Shown here one piece after another: positions 1 through 5,470 of a stretch of DNA of 5,470 bases. Each line of letters opens with the position of its first letter. The first letter of the stretch is position 1. The notes below the pieces were generated by a model. That model did not search any database and had not been told where the DNA came from. It was given only the letters and a program-made list of their open reading frames with translations. The DNA is from Pseudomonadota bacterium (lineage in GTDB: Bacteria > Pseudomonadota > Gammaproteobacteria > Xanthomonadales > Xanthomonadaceae), in contig JAFAEU010000049.1 in the NCBI GenBank assembly GCA_023423855.1, forward strand, positions 1-5,470, read 5' to 3'. Both the position numbers and the translations under genes were made by a program.

Positions 1-143
1 ACCACCGCCGCCGGGATCGCGGTGGCGACGGTCAGGCCCGCGAACAGGCCGAGGTAGGCGTTGGCCGCGGACAGCACCATCGCCAGGATGATGGCGAGCA
101 GCACGGCGCGGAAGGTGAGCTGCGGGATGCCTTTTTCGGCCAT
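1..143 (-). CDS. OPT-family oligopeptide transporter, N-terminal fragment (gene runs off the left edge)
   Basis: Reading down from the ATG at 143 gives 47 complete codons plus two bases, then the window ends. The peptide opens with a short polar stretch (MAEKGIPQLT). It then becomes strongly hydrophobic: a first membrane segment at about residues 12-27, then the block ANAYLGLFAGLTVATAIPAAV at residues 27-47, given here in two pieces as ANAYLGL (27-33) and GLTVATAIPAAV (36-47). This pattern (AN-YLGL, then GLTV, then IPAAV) is what I know from the start of bacterial OPT/YSL-superfamily transporters, inner-membrane proteins of usually 600-700 residues that import oligopeptides or metal chelates. 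Its substrate cannot be told from this fragment. Only a weak GGA lies about 8 bases ahead of the ATG. It follows a secreted peptidase on the same strand after 109 bases, which fits a peptide-uptake role. Family call from one conserved block only. Confidence 0.75.
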   Translation of the reverse strand, partial: MAEKGIPQLTFRAVLLAIILAMVLSAANAYLGLFAGLTVATAIPAAV

Positions 144-252
144 TTCACGGTTCCGGACAGCGGAAGGATGCGCCACGCTAGCGACCGGCGCCGGGCAAGT
201 CCAGCGCCGGCCGGGGCACGGGCCCGCGGACACGGGCCACGGCCGCGGCGCC
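144..252 (-). other. Spacer between peptidase and transporter, with two inverted repeats
   Basis: This 109-base gap is very GC-rich. On the plus strand it holds a 6-bp inverted repeat (ggcccg 221-226 with cgggcc 233-238, 6-base loop) and a 7-bp inverted repeat (ccggcgc 185-191 with gcgccgg 204-210, 12-base loop). Neither is followed by a run of U in the transcript, so neither is a standard intrinsic terminator. The first could slow polymerase or block 3' exonucleases behind the peptidase gene. Chance GC-rich pairing is a real alternative. Confidence 0.3.
175..203 (-). promoter_or_regulatory. Weak sigma-70-like promoter candidate for the OPT transporter
   Basis: On the minus strand TGGACT (198-203) matches four of six bases of the -35 consensus. 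It is separated by exactly 17 bases from TAGCGT (175-180), which keeps the first, second and last bases of a -10 box. Transcription would start near 168 and leave a leader of about 25 bases before the ATG at 143. The spacing is ideal but the matches are poor, and the -35 element overlaps one arm-loop of an inverted repeat. Co-transcription with the peptidase gene is equally possible. Confidence 0.22.
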
Positions 253-2214
253 TCAGCGCGCCCCGGAGCCGATGTGGGTGTCGAGGAACCGAAGCAAACG
301 GGTATAGAACTCGCGCCGGTGCGCGATCTCGTAGAAGCCGTGACCCTCCTTGGGGTAGTACAGCGCCTCGACGGTGCCGCCCGTGCGCTTGAGGGCCGCC
401 TCCATGCGCTTGGTGTGCTCGATCGGCGCGATGAAATCCTCCCCGCCGGCGGCCAGCAGCACCGGCACCTTGATCTCGGCCGCGCGCAGGTTCGGCGAGA
501 CCGCCTGCAGCGCCGCGGTATCGTCGCCCACCCACTCGCGGCTCCAGGTCGCGCCCGAGCGGGTGTGCCTGGAATCCTCGCGCTGCATCATCGGCAGGTC
601 GTACACGCCGACGTAGCCGATCGCGCAACGGTACAGGTCCGGCTCGCGCACGGTGCCCATCAGCGCGGCATAGGCGCCGTAGCTGGCCCCGTAGATGCAG
701 ATGCGGCCGGGGTCGGCGATCCCCTCGCCGATCGCCCAGCGGGTCGCGTCGGTCACGTCGTCCTGCATGGTGCCGCCCCACTGGCGGGCGCCGGCCAGGC
801 GGAATGCACGCCCGTAGTTGCCCGAGCCACGGAAGTTCACCTGCAGCACCGCATACCCCGCGGCGGCCAGGAGCTGCGCATCGGAATCGAAGCCCCAAGC
901 ATCGAAGATACCGAAAGGACCGCCGTGCGGCACCACCACCATCGGCATCGCCTTGCCGGCGGCGCCGGCCGGGGTGGTGATGAAGCCGTGCAGGGTGAGC
1001 CCGTCGCGTGACTTGAGCTCGATCGGACGCATCGGCGACATGCGCTCGGAGTCGATCTGCGCATCGCGCGCGATGATCATGCTGGCGTGCATGCCCCTGG
1101 TGTCGAACAGGTAGAACGATCCGGGGTCGACATCGCTCTCGGCCACCACCACCCGCCACCTGCCGTCGCGCGAGCTCGACTGCATGACCGCGCGTGCGCC
1201 CGGGAACGAACGCTGCAGGGTCTGCTGCAGGCGCGCCTCGTCCGTCTGGTCGTCGAAGAAGGACAGGCGCGAGCTGGCGCCGAAGTACCAGGCGCCGATC
1301 GGACGCTTCCAGCCGTCGAGGAAGACCGGGCGGGGATCGACGACGGCATCGCCGGCCACGTCCTTGCGTTCGCCCGTGCGCGTGTCCAGCGCCACGATGC
1401 GGTCCGGCCCGCTGGGCTGCGACACCCGCAGGTAGGCGGTCACATCGTCCTCGGCGAAGCCGAGCGGCATCTCGATCCGGTTGCTCTCGCGCTGCCGGTT
1501 GACCGGCTCCCATTCGGACTGGTCGTCCTTGCGATGGAACAACTGGCTCTGGTTGTCCGACATCGAGCCCACGGCGAAGCGCACCCGGCCCTGGCTGTCG
1601 GTCACGAAATCGGCGTTCGCCACCGGCGCCGAAGTGACCCGGGTCCGCCGGCCGTCGTACACGTTCATCCGCTCGACGCGGGAGTACGGATCCTTGCCGA
1701 GCGAGCGGATCGTCACCAGCACCTGCTTCTCGTCATCGTGGAGGGGATCCACCAGGTAGGCCGCCAGGTCGCCCTCCCGTCCTCCCCCGATCCTGCTGCC
1801 GAACTGCGCCCCGGACACGCGATATCCGACCAGCAGCTTCTTGCGGCTGCCGTCGGCGTCCACCGCATAGAGCTCGCCGGTCGGCACCGGGTCGTCGCGC
1901 GTGCCGAAGGTCTCGGCCAGCGACATCACCAGCCGCTCGTTGTTCACCCACCAGAAGTCCTGCACGTGCGTATTGCGCCAGAAGCGCATGTTCGACAGCA
2001 CGTCGGTACTACCGCGCCGCGTCACCATGAGTCCCGTCTGGCCGTCCACGCGCACCGACATCGCCAGGTACTCGCCGGTCGGCGAGATCTTGATGTCGCG
2101 GACGCCCCCTTCCTCGATGAAGGTGTCCAGCTCCTGTGGCGTGATTCCGAACCCTGTCAACGGCGCGCACAACGCCAGACACGCGGCCAGGATGGCCCCG
2201 ATACGCATCCCCAT
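253..2214 (-). CDS. Secreted S9-family (prolyl-oligopeptidase-like) serine peptidase
   Basis: The 653-residue protein begins with a signal peptide: Arg4, then a hydrophobic run to about residue 20, with likely cleavage near residues 17-23, so it should act in the periplasm or outside the cell. Residues about 24-395 are a poorly conserved region rich in short beta-like repeats, consistent with the propeller cap of S9 peptidases (residues 40-55 read IKISPTGEYLAMSV). Residues about 400-650 are the alpha/beta-hydrolase catalytic domain. It shows HGGP at 430-433, NFRGSGNYG at 460-468, the nucleophile motif GASYGAY with Ser511, the acid in GGED with Asp593, and the base in EGHGF with His625. Length is normal for the family. 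The start at 2214 has a good Shine-Dalgarno; Met3 (2208) is an alternative. The family cleaves short peptides, sometimes after proline; exact specificity, and whether it is an acylaminoacyl- or dipeptidyl-peptidase, cannot be read here. A transporter for peptides follows. Confidence 0.9.
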   Translation of the reverse strand: MGMRIGAILAACLALCAPLTGFGITPQELDTFIEEGGVRDIKISPTGEYLAMSVRVDGQTGLMVTRRGSTDVLSNMRFWRNTHVQDFWWVNNERLVMSLAETFGTRDDPVPTGELYAVDADGSRKKLLVGYRVSGAQFGSRIGGGREGDLAAYLVDPLHDDEKQVLVTIRSLGKDPYSRVERMNVYDGRRTRVTSAPVANADFVTDSQGRVRFAVGSMSDNQSQLFHRKDDQSEWEPVNRQRESNRIEMPLGFAEDDVTAYLRVSQPSGPDRIVALDTRTGERKDVAGDAVVDPRPVFLDGWKRPIGAWYFGASSRLSFFDDQTDEARLQQTLQRSFPGARAVMQSSSRDGRWRVVVAESDVDPGSFYLFDTRGMHASMIIARDAQIDSERMSPMRPIELKSRDGLTLHGFITTPAGAAGKAMPMVVVPHGGPFGIFDAWGFDSDAQLLAAAGYAVLQVNFRGSGNYGRAFRLAGARQWGGTMQDDVTDATRWAIGEGIADPGRICIYGASYGAYAALMGTVREPDLYRCAIGYVGVYDLPMMQREDSRHTRSGATWSREWVGDDTAALQAVSPNLRAAEIKVPVLLAAGGEDFIAPIEHTKRMEAALKRTGGTVEALYYPKEGHGFYEIAHRREFYTRLLRFLDTHIGSGAR

Positions 2215-2217
2215 GTC

Positions 2218-2247
2218 CCTGCCCCCTTGAACGGACGTCCTGCCCCC
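2218..2247. repeat. Short direct repeat, two copies of cctgccccc 21 bp apart
   Basis: The nine bases cctgccccc occur at 2218-2226 and again at 2239-2247. With one base inserted, the match extends to gtcc at the left of each copy. On the minus strand one copy carries the Shine-Dalgarno of the peptidase gene and the other forms the G arm of the hairpin at 2243-2257. The spacing is two helical turns, which a dimeric regulator would like, but in DNA of this composition a chance repeat is possible. Confidence 0.35.
2222..2228 (-). promoter_or_regulatory. Shine-Dalgarno of the S9 peptidase gene
   Basis: The minus strand reads AAGGGGG seven bases ahead of the ATG at 2214. It supports that ATG over the Met codon six bases further in, for which the spacing would be 13. 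The G run could also pair with the CCCCC made from 2253-2257, see the hairpin entry. Confidence 0.55.
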
Positions 2248-2257
2248 GGCGTGGGGG
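2243..2257 (-). other. CCCCC/GGGGG hairpin upstream of the peptidase start
   Basis: Plus-strand ccccc at 2243-2247 and ggggg at 2253-2257 form a perfect 5-bp G-C stem with a 5-base loop. In the minus-strand transcript the C arm comes first. The same C arm could instead pair with the G run of the Shine-Dalgarno at 2222-2226, so two exclusive structures are possible. No U tract follows. Function is inference; the stem is short. Confidence 0.3.
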
Positions 2258-2264
2258 ATGACGC

Positions 2265-2282
2265 ACTCCCGCGTCGGGGAGC
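2265..2282 (-). terminator. Candidate hairpin behind rmlD (no U tract)
   Basis: Starting four bases after the rmlD stop, the transcript can fold CTCCC with GGGAG around the 6-base loop CGACGC, extended by one G-U pair at the base (2282 with 2265). The position is right for ending the rml transcript, but no run of U follows, so it is not a standard intrinsic terminator. It may act as a 3'-end stabiliser, a Rho-assisted stop, or nothing. Confidence 0.25.
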
Positions 2283-2286
2283 GAAA

Positions 2287-3171
2287 CTACACCAGAACCG
2301 CGTCCAGCGCAGCCCGCCAGTCGGGAAGCCGCACGCCGAAATCCTGCTGCAGCCGCGCGCAGTCCAGGCACGACCGGGCAGGTCGCCGCGCCGGGGTCGG
2401 ATACTCGTCCGTGGCAATCGCGGTCACCGCCGGCCTGCGGGCCAGCAGGCCCAGCCCGTGCGCGCGATCGACGATGGCGCTGGCGAAGCCATGCCAGCTG
2501 GTTTCGCCGGTCGCGGTGAGGTGCCAGGTCCCGGACGCCCGCGGCGACTGCGCCAGGATCGCCGCGGTGACGTCGGCGATCAACGGCGCGGGGGTCGGGC
2601 TGCCGAACTGGTCGGCCACGACGCGCAGTTCCTCGCGCTCGCGCGCAAGCCGCAGCATGGTGCGCAGGAAGTTGCTGCCATGGGCGGCGTAGACCCAGGC
2701 GGTACGGAAGATCATGTGGCGCGCGCCGCTCGACCGGATCGCTTCCTCGCCCGCGAGCTTGCTGGCGCCGTAGACGCCGAGCGGCGACGTCGGGGCGTCC
2801 TCCCGGTAGGGGCGCGTAGCGGTGCCGTCGAAAACGTAGTCGGTCGAATAATGCACGAGCAGCGCATCGCGCCGGGCGCAGGCGCGCGCGAGTTCGCCCG
2901 GCGCCTGTGCATTGGCGCGGAAGGCGGCGTCGCGTTCGGATTCGGCCCTGTCCACGGCGGTGTAGGCCGCCGCGTTGACGACGATGTCCGGTGCGATACG
3001 CTCAACCAGCGCCGGCAGCGAGGAGGGATCGTCGAAGTCGGCGGTCTCGCAGCGCGTCCCGTCCGCCAGCGTGCCGCTGCGCGTGGTGCAGACGACCTCG
3101 CCCAGCGGTGCCAGCGCGCGCCGCAGCTCATGGCCGACCTGCCCGTTGGCGCCCGGCAGCAGGATCCTCAT
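2287..3171 (-). CDS. rmlD: dTDP-4-dehydrorhamnose reductase RmlD
   Basis: This enzyme reduces dTDP-4-dehydro-L-rhamnose to dTDP-L-rhamnose with NAD(P)H, the last step of the pathway, in the cytoplasm. The 294-residue protein starts with the Rossmann strand [13 protein letters not shown], nucleotide-binding glycines at 7, 10 and 13. It has NAAAYTAVD at 66-74, the STDYVFDG block at 109-116 (Thr110 the likely catalytic Thr), and the short-chain dehydrogenase pair Tyr134/Lys138 in YGASK. The C-terminal RPARSCLD (263-270) matches the family's RP--S-LD motif. Length fits the family (about 290-305). The frame stays open upstream to 3489, but ATG 3171 is chosen because it gives the exact family N-terminus and overlaps the rmlC stop by four bases. 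The bases before it show no Shine-Dalgarno, so translation probably depends on ribosomes arriving from rmlC. It is the last rml gene; a hairpin and a 72-base gap follow. Confidence 0.96.
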   Translation of the reverse strand: MRILLPGANGQVGHELRRALAPLGEVVCTTRSGTLADGTRCETADFDDPSSLPALVERIAPDIVVNAAAYTAVDRAESERDAAFRANAQAPGELARACARRDALLVHYSTDYVFDGTATRPYREDAPTSPLGVYGASKLAGEEAIRSSGARHMIFRTAWVYAAHGSNFLRTMLRLAREREELRVVADQFGSPTPAPLIADVTAAILAQSPRASGTWHLTATGETSWHGFASAIVDRAHGLGLLARRPAVTAIATDEYPTPARRPARSCLDCARLQQDFGVRLPDWRAALDAVLV

Positions 3172-3725
3172 GCCGCGAAGATCGGCAGGCGTTCGGGTGG
3201 CACGTCCGCGAGGAACGGCGCCTTCGCGTCCTTGGCCGACAGCGCGGGTTCTGCGACCGGCCAGTCGATCGCCAGGTCGGCATCGTTCCAGCGGAGGTTC
3301 GCGTCGGCGGCAGGATCGTAGGTCGCGGTGCACAGGTAGGTGAACAGCGCGCGCTCGCTGAGCACGACGAAGCCGTGCGCGAAGCCTTCCGGTATCCAGA
3401 AGTGGCGCTTGTTCTCCGCGCTCAGCAGCACCGCGGTCCACTTGCCGAAATGCGGCGAACCGCGGCGGATGTCGACCGCCACGTCCCACACCTCGCCTTC
3501 AAGCACCGACACGTACTTGCCCTGCGGATTGGGCCACTGGTAGTGCAGGCCCCGCAGCACGCCCCTTGCCGACGACGACACGTTGCCCTGCACGAAGGCC
3601 GGCGACAGACCGTGCGCCGCCAGCTTGTCGCGGTTGAACGACTCGAAGAAGAAGCCGCGATCGTCGCCGAAGACCTGCGGCTCAAGGATGACGCACCCTG
3701 GGAGGTCGGTCTCGACCAGCTTCAT
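3168..3725 (-). CDS. rmlC: dTDP-4-dehydrorhamnose 3,5-epimerase RmlC
   Basis: This cupin-fold enzyme inverts C3 and C5 of dTDP-4-dehydro-6-deoxy-D-glucose to give dTDP-4-dehydro-L-rhamnose; family members are dimers needing no cofactor. The 185-residue length is typical. Visible family marks are [10 protein letters not shown] at 21-30, GVLRGLHYQ at 55-63 with the catalytic base His61, [20 protein letters not shown] at 68-87 (core cupin strands), [11 protein letters not shown] at 109-119, the Tyr130 that aligns with the family's general acid, and LSAKDAKAP at 162-170 with Asp166, the likely partner of His61. The frame is open further upstream to 3857, but the ATG at 3725 gives the expected N-terminus [10 protein letters not shown] and overlaps the rmlA stop as ATGA. 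Ahead of it only a weak GGA is seen, so coupling to rmlA is likely. Its stop overlaps the rmlD start in the same way. Confidence 0.97.
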   Translation of the reverse strand: MKLVETDLPGCVILEPQVFGDDRGFFFESFNRDKLAAHGLSPAFVQGNVSSSARGVLRGLHYQWPNPQGKYVSVLEGEVWDVAVDIRRGSPHFGKWTAVLLSAENKRHFWIPEGFAHGFVVLSERALFTYLCTATYDPAADANLRWNDADLAIDWPVAEPALSAKDAKAPFLADVPPERLPIFAA

Positions 3726-4609
3726 GGCACGTATCCGCGCTCGTCGAGGCTCAGCAGATACTGGCCGTAGCCGTTCTTCGCCAGCGGCTTGGCCAGTACT
3801 TCCAACTGCGCCTCGTCGATCCAGCCGTTGTTCCAGGCGATCTCCTCGGGGCAGCACACGCGCAGGCCCTGGCGCGCCTCGATGGTCTCGATGTAGTTCG
3901 AGGCTTCGAGCAGCGACTGGTGGGTGCCGGTGTCGAGCCAGGCATAGCCGCGGCCCAGCCGCTCCAGGTGCAGTTCGCCCTGGTCGAGGTAACAGCGGTT
4001 GAGGTCGGTGATCTCCAGTTCACCGCGCGGCGACGGCTTGAGCGAAGCGGCGAAATCGCTGGCGCGGCCGTCGTAGAAATACAGCCCGGTCACCGCGTAG
4101 TTCGAACGCGGCTTCGCCGGCTTTTCCTCGAGACCGACCACCCGACCGACCTCGTCGAACTCGGCGACGCCGTAACGTTCGGGGTCGGATACCCAGTAGC
4201 CGAATACCGTCGCGCCATCCTCGCGCGCATCCGCGCGCTTGAGCATCGCGGTCAGGCCCGGGCCATGGAAGATGTTGTCGCCGAGCACGAGGCAGCTTGG
4301 CGCGCCGCCGAGGAAGTCGCGGCCGATCAGGAAGGCCTGCGCGAGGCCGTCCGGGCTCGGCTGCACCGCGTATTCGAGCTTCATGCCCCATTGCGAGCCG
4401 TCGCCGAGCAGCGCCTTGAACAGCGCTTGCTCGTGCGGGGTGTTGATGATCAGCACCTCGCGGATGCCCGCCAGCATCAACACGCTGAGCGGGTAGTAGA
4501 TCATCGGCTTGTCGTAGACCGGCAGCAGTTGCTTGCTGATCGCCTGCGTGATCGGATACAGGCGCGTACCGGAGCCACCGGCAAGGATGATGCCCTTGCG
4601 AGCCGTCAT
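3722..4609 (-). CDS. rmlA: Glucose-1-phosphate thymidylyltransferase RmlA
   Basis: This enzyme joins dTTP and glucose-1-phosphate into dTDP-glucose plus pyrophosphate, the first and committed step; in the known family it is a tetramer inhibited by the end product dTDP-L-rhamnose. The 295-residue protein is full length. It opens with the nucleotidyltransferase signature GGSGTRLYP (11-19), followed by [20 protein letters not shown] (25-44), with Lys26 and Gln27 in the active site. LGDNIFHG (109-116) holds the metal-binding Asp111, EEKP is at 161-164, and WLDTGTH (224-230) holds the second metal ligand Asp226. The C-terminal part ([16 protein letters not shown]) is typical of the short RmlA type and contributes to the regulatory region. 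The start at 4609 overlaps the rmlB stop by four bases and has GGGGTGG ahead of it. The gene order B-A-C-D fits xanthomonads rather than enterobacteria (rfbBDAC). Confidence 0.97.
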   Translation of the reverse strand: MTARKGIILAGGSGTRLYPITQAISKQLLPVYDKPMIYYPLSVLMLAGIREVLIINTPHEQALFKALLGDGSQWGMKLEYAVQPSPDGLAQAFLIGRDFLGGAPSCLVLGDNIFHGPGLTAMLKRADAREDGATVFGYWVSDPERYGVAEFDEVGRVVGLEEKPAKPRSNYAVTGLYFYDGRASDFAASLKPSPRGELEITDLNRCYLDQGELHLERLGRGYAWLDTGTHQSLLEASNYIETIEARQGLRVCCPEEIAWNNGWIDEAQLEVLAKPLAKNGYGQYLLSLDERGYVP

Positions 4610-5470
4610 GCGGCCACCCCGATACGCTCCAGGCGGTAACTGCCGTCGAGCACGCGCTGCACCCAGGCCTGGTTCGCGAGGTACCAGTCGACGGTTTCGG
4701 CGATGCCGTGCTCGAAGGTGTACCTGGGCTCCCAGCCGAGTTCGTCGCGCAGCTTGGAGGCGTCGATCGCATAACGGCGGTCATGCCCCGGGCGGTCGGC
4801 GACATGGGTGATCTGCGACTCGCGCGGCTGGCCATCCTCGCGCGGGCGACGCGCGTCGAGCAGCGCGCAGATCGTCTTCACCACTTCGATGTTCTGCTTC
4901 TCGGCGTTGCCGCCGACGTTGTAGGTCTCGCCCACGCGGCCCTTCGCCAGCACAGTGCGGATCGCCTCGCAGTGGTCAGCCACGAACAGCCAGTCGCGCA
5001 CCTGCCTGCCGTCGCCGTACACCGGCAGAGGTTCGCCGGCCAGCGCCTTGGCGATGACCAGCGGGATGAGCTTCTCGGGAAAATGGTACGGGCCGTAGTT
5101 GTTCGAGCAGTTGGTGGTCAGCGTCGGCAGGCCGTAGGTGTGGTGGAAGGCGCGGACCAGGTGGTCGGACGCGGCCTTCGACGCCGAGTACGGCGAGTTG
5201 GGCGCATATGGCGTGGTCTCGCTGAACTGGCCCGTCTCGCCGAGCGTGCCGTAGACCTCGTCGGTGGAGACGTGCAGGAAGCGGAACGCTTCACGCGCAT
5301 CGCCCTCCAGCGACTTCCAGTAATCGCGCACCGATTCGAGCAGGCCTAGCGTGCCGACGACATTGGTCTGCACGAAGGCCGCCGGGCCGTCGATCGAACG
5401 ATCGACGTGGCTTTCCGCGGCGAAGTTCACCACCGCTTCGGGCCGATGCCCGGCCAGCAACCCTGCAACC
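4606..5470 (-). CDS. rmlB: dTDP-glucose 4,6-dehydratase RmlB, 5' end cut by the window edge
   Basis: RmlB uses bound NAD+ to turn dTDP-D-glucose into dTDP-4-dehydro-6-deoxy-D-glucose, step two of the pathway. The window shows 287 complete codons up to the edge; about 65 residues including the N-terminal glycine-rich Rossmann motif lie outside, since full proteins have about 350. Counting from the first complete codon, the sequence shows [17 protein letters not shown] (13-29), HVSTDEVYG (66-74) with catalytic Thr69, Asp70 and Glu71, and PYSASK (93-98) with the Tyr94/Lys98 pair. It also has [18 protein letters not shown] (120-137) and [16 protein letters not shown] (151-166), both highly conserved in this enzyme. 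A TTG at 5458-5460 could be read as a start but lies inside the conserved domain, so the true start is beyond 5470. Its stop overlaps the rmlA start. Confidence 0.96.
   Translation of the reverse strand, partial: VAGLLAGHRPEAVVNFAAESHVDRSIDGPAAFVQTNVVGTLGLLESVRDYWKSLEGDAREAFRFLHVSTDEVYGTLGETGQFSETTPYAPNSPYSASKAASDHLVRAFHHTYGLPTLTTNCSNNYGPYHFPEKLIPLVIAKALAGEPLPVYGDGRQVRDWLFVADHCEAIRTVLAKGRVGETYNVGGNAEKQNIEVVKTICALLDARRPREDGQPRESQITHVADRPGHDRRYAIDASKLRDELGWEPRYTFEHGIAETVDWYLANQAWVQRVLDGSYRLERIGVAA
4614..4620 (-). promoter_or_regulatory. Shine-Dalgarno of rmlA inside the end of rmlB
   Basis: The minus strand reads GGGGTGG, four bases ahead of the rmlA ATG, within the last codons of rmlB. The spacing is short. 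Together with the ATGA overlap it would let ribosomes finishing rmlB restart on rmlA. It is the best-looking ribosome site among the three internal rml starts. Confidence 0.4.

Larger units (their letters stand above)
2287..5470 (-). other. rmlBACD operon for dTDP-L-rhamnose synthesis
   Basis: Four genes for all four steps lie in one direction with no gaps. The junctions are 4-base ATGA overlaps at 4606-4609 (B/A), 3722-3725 (A/C) and 3168-3171 (C/D). The promoter must be outside the window, upstream of rmlB. Transcription appears to end, or at least the operon ends, in the spacer 2215-2286, where the next gene has its own Shine-Dalgarno. Confidence 0.9.

Noticed and set aside
32..1513. A 493-codon open frame on the minus strand overlapping the peptidase and transporter genes in another frame
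   Set aside because: It is an Arg/Ala/Gly-rich frame-shifted reading of the S9 catalytic domain and of the OPT start, both of which have clear family motifs in their own frames.
2170..2214. Lipoprotein signal in the peptidase (LAAC at residues 9-12)
   Set aside because: The hydrophobic core before Cys12 is only about seven residues and continues past the Cys, so an ordinary signal peptide fits better, though a lipoprotein is not fully excluded.
1087..3321. A 744-codon open frame on the plus strand, antisense to the peptidase gene, the spacer, rmlD and the end of rmlC
   Set aside because: Its translation is rich in Arg, Ala, Gly, His and Val with no recognisable domain, and it lies opposite two well-supported genes. 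Long antisense open frames are expected in GC-rich coding DNA because stop codons are rare.
3172..3489. Extended N-terminus for RmlD (frame open upstream to 3489)
   Set aside because: The extra 106 residues are Arg-rich, overlap RmlC in another frame and precede the exact family N-terminus [10 protein letters not shown]; the ATGA start at 3171 is much better.
3726..3857. Extended N-terminus for RmlC (frame open upstream to 3857)
   Set aside because: The extension overlaps the end of rmlA and would add 44 Arg-rich residues not found in the family, whose length is matched by the start at 3725.
3920..5349. Plus-strand open frames at 3920-4639 and 4708-5349
   Set aside because: They lie opposite rmlA and rmlB, have low-complexity Arg/Ala/Val-rich translations and no plausible ribosome sites or motifs.
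5458..5460. TTG as the real start of rmlB
   Set aside because: It lies inside the conserved dehydratase domain; starting there would delete the NAD-binding glycine motif, and the frame continues open to the window edge.

Overview
The window is GC-rich (by eye about two-thirds G+C) and gene-dense, and every supported gene lies on the minus strand, so transcription runs from high to low coordinates. The order rmlB-rmlA-rmlC-rmlD, the base composition and the style of the S9 peptidase suggest a gammaproteobacterium of the Xanthomonadaceae/Lysobacteraceae type (Lysobacter, Luteimonas, Stenotrophomonas or a relative). That placement is inference from gene order and family resemblance, not from a marker gene.

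Right part (5470 down to 2287): a complete dTDP-L-rhamnose pathway in the order rmlB (5' end cut by the window edge), rmlA, rmlC, rmlD. RmlA joins glucose-1-phosphate to dTTP to give dTDP-glucose. RmlB dehydrates this to the 4-keto-6-deoxy sugar, RmlC epimerises C3 and C5, and RmlD reduces C4 to give dTDP-L-rhamnose, the donor for rhamnosylation of LPS O-antigen, exopolysaccharide or other glycans. All three junctions are 4-bp ATGA stop/start overlaps, so the four genes almost certainly form one translationally coupled operon. No glycosyltransferase is visible in the window.

Middle (2286 to 253): a 72-bp spacer holding two small hairpins and a 21-bp-spaced direct repeat, then a full-length secreted S9-family (prolyl-oligopeptidase-like) serine peptidase with an intact Ser-Asp-His triad.

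Left end (252 to 1): a 109-bp spacer with inverted repeats and a weak promoter-like pair, then the first 47 complete codons of what looks like an OPT-family oligopeptide transporter. The peptidase and the transporter plausibly form a peptide-scavenging pair, unrelated in function to the rhamnose genes.

I see no tRNA, rRNA, CRISPR array, insertion sequence or attachment site, and no stretch over 300 bases lacks a gene. The gene content is ordinary. The findings are about gene junctions and spacers and are modest; I do not see a convincing undescribed system here.
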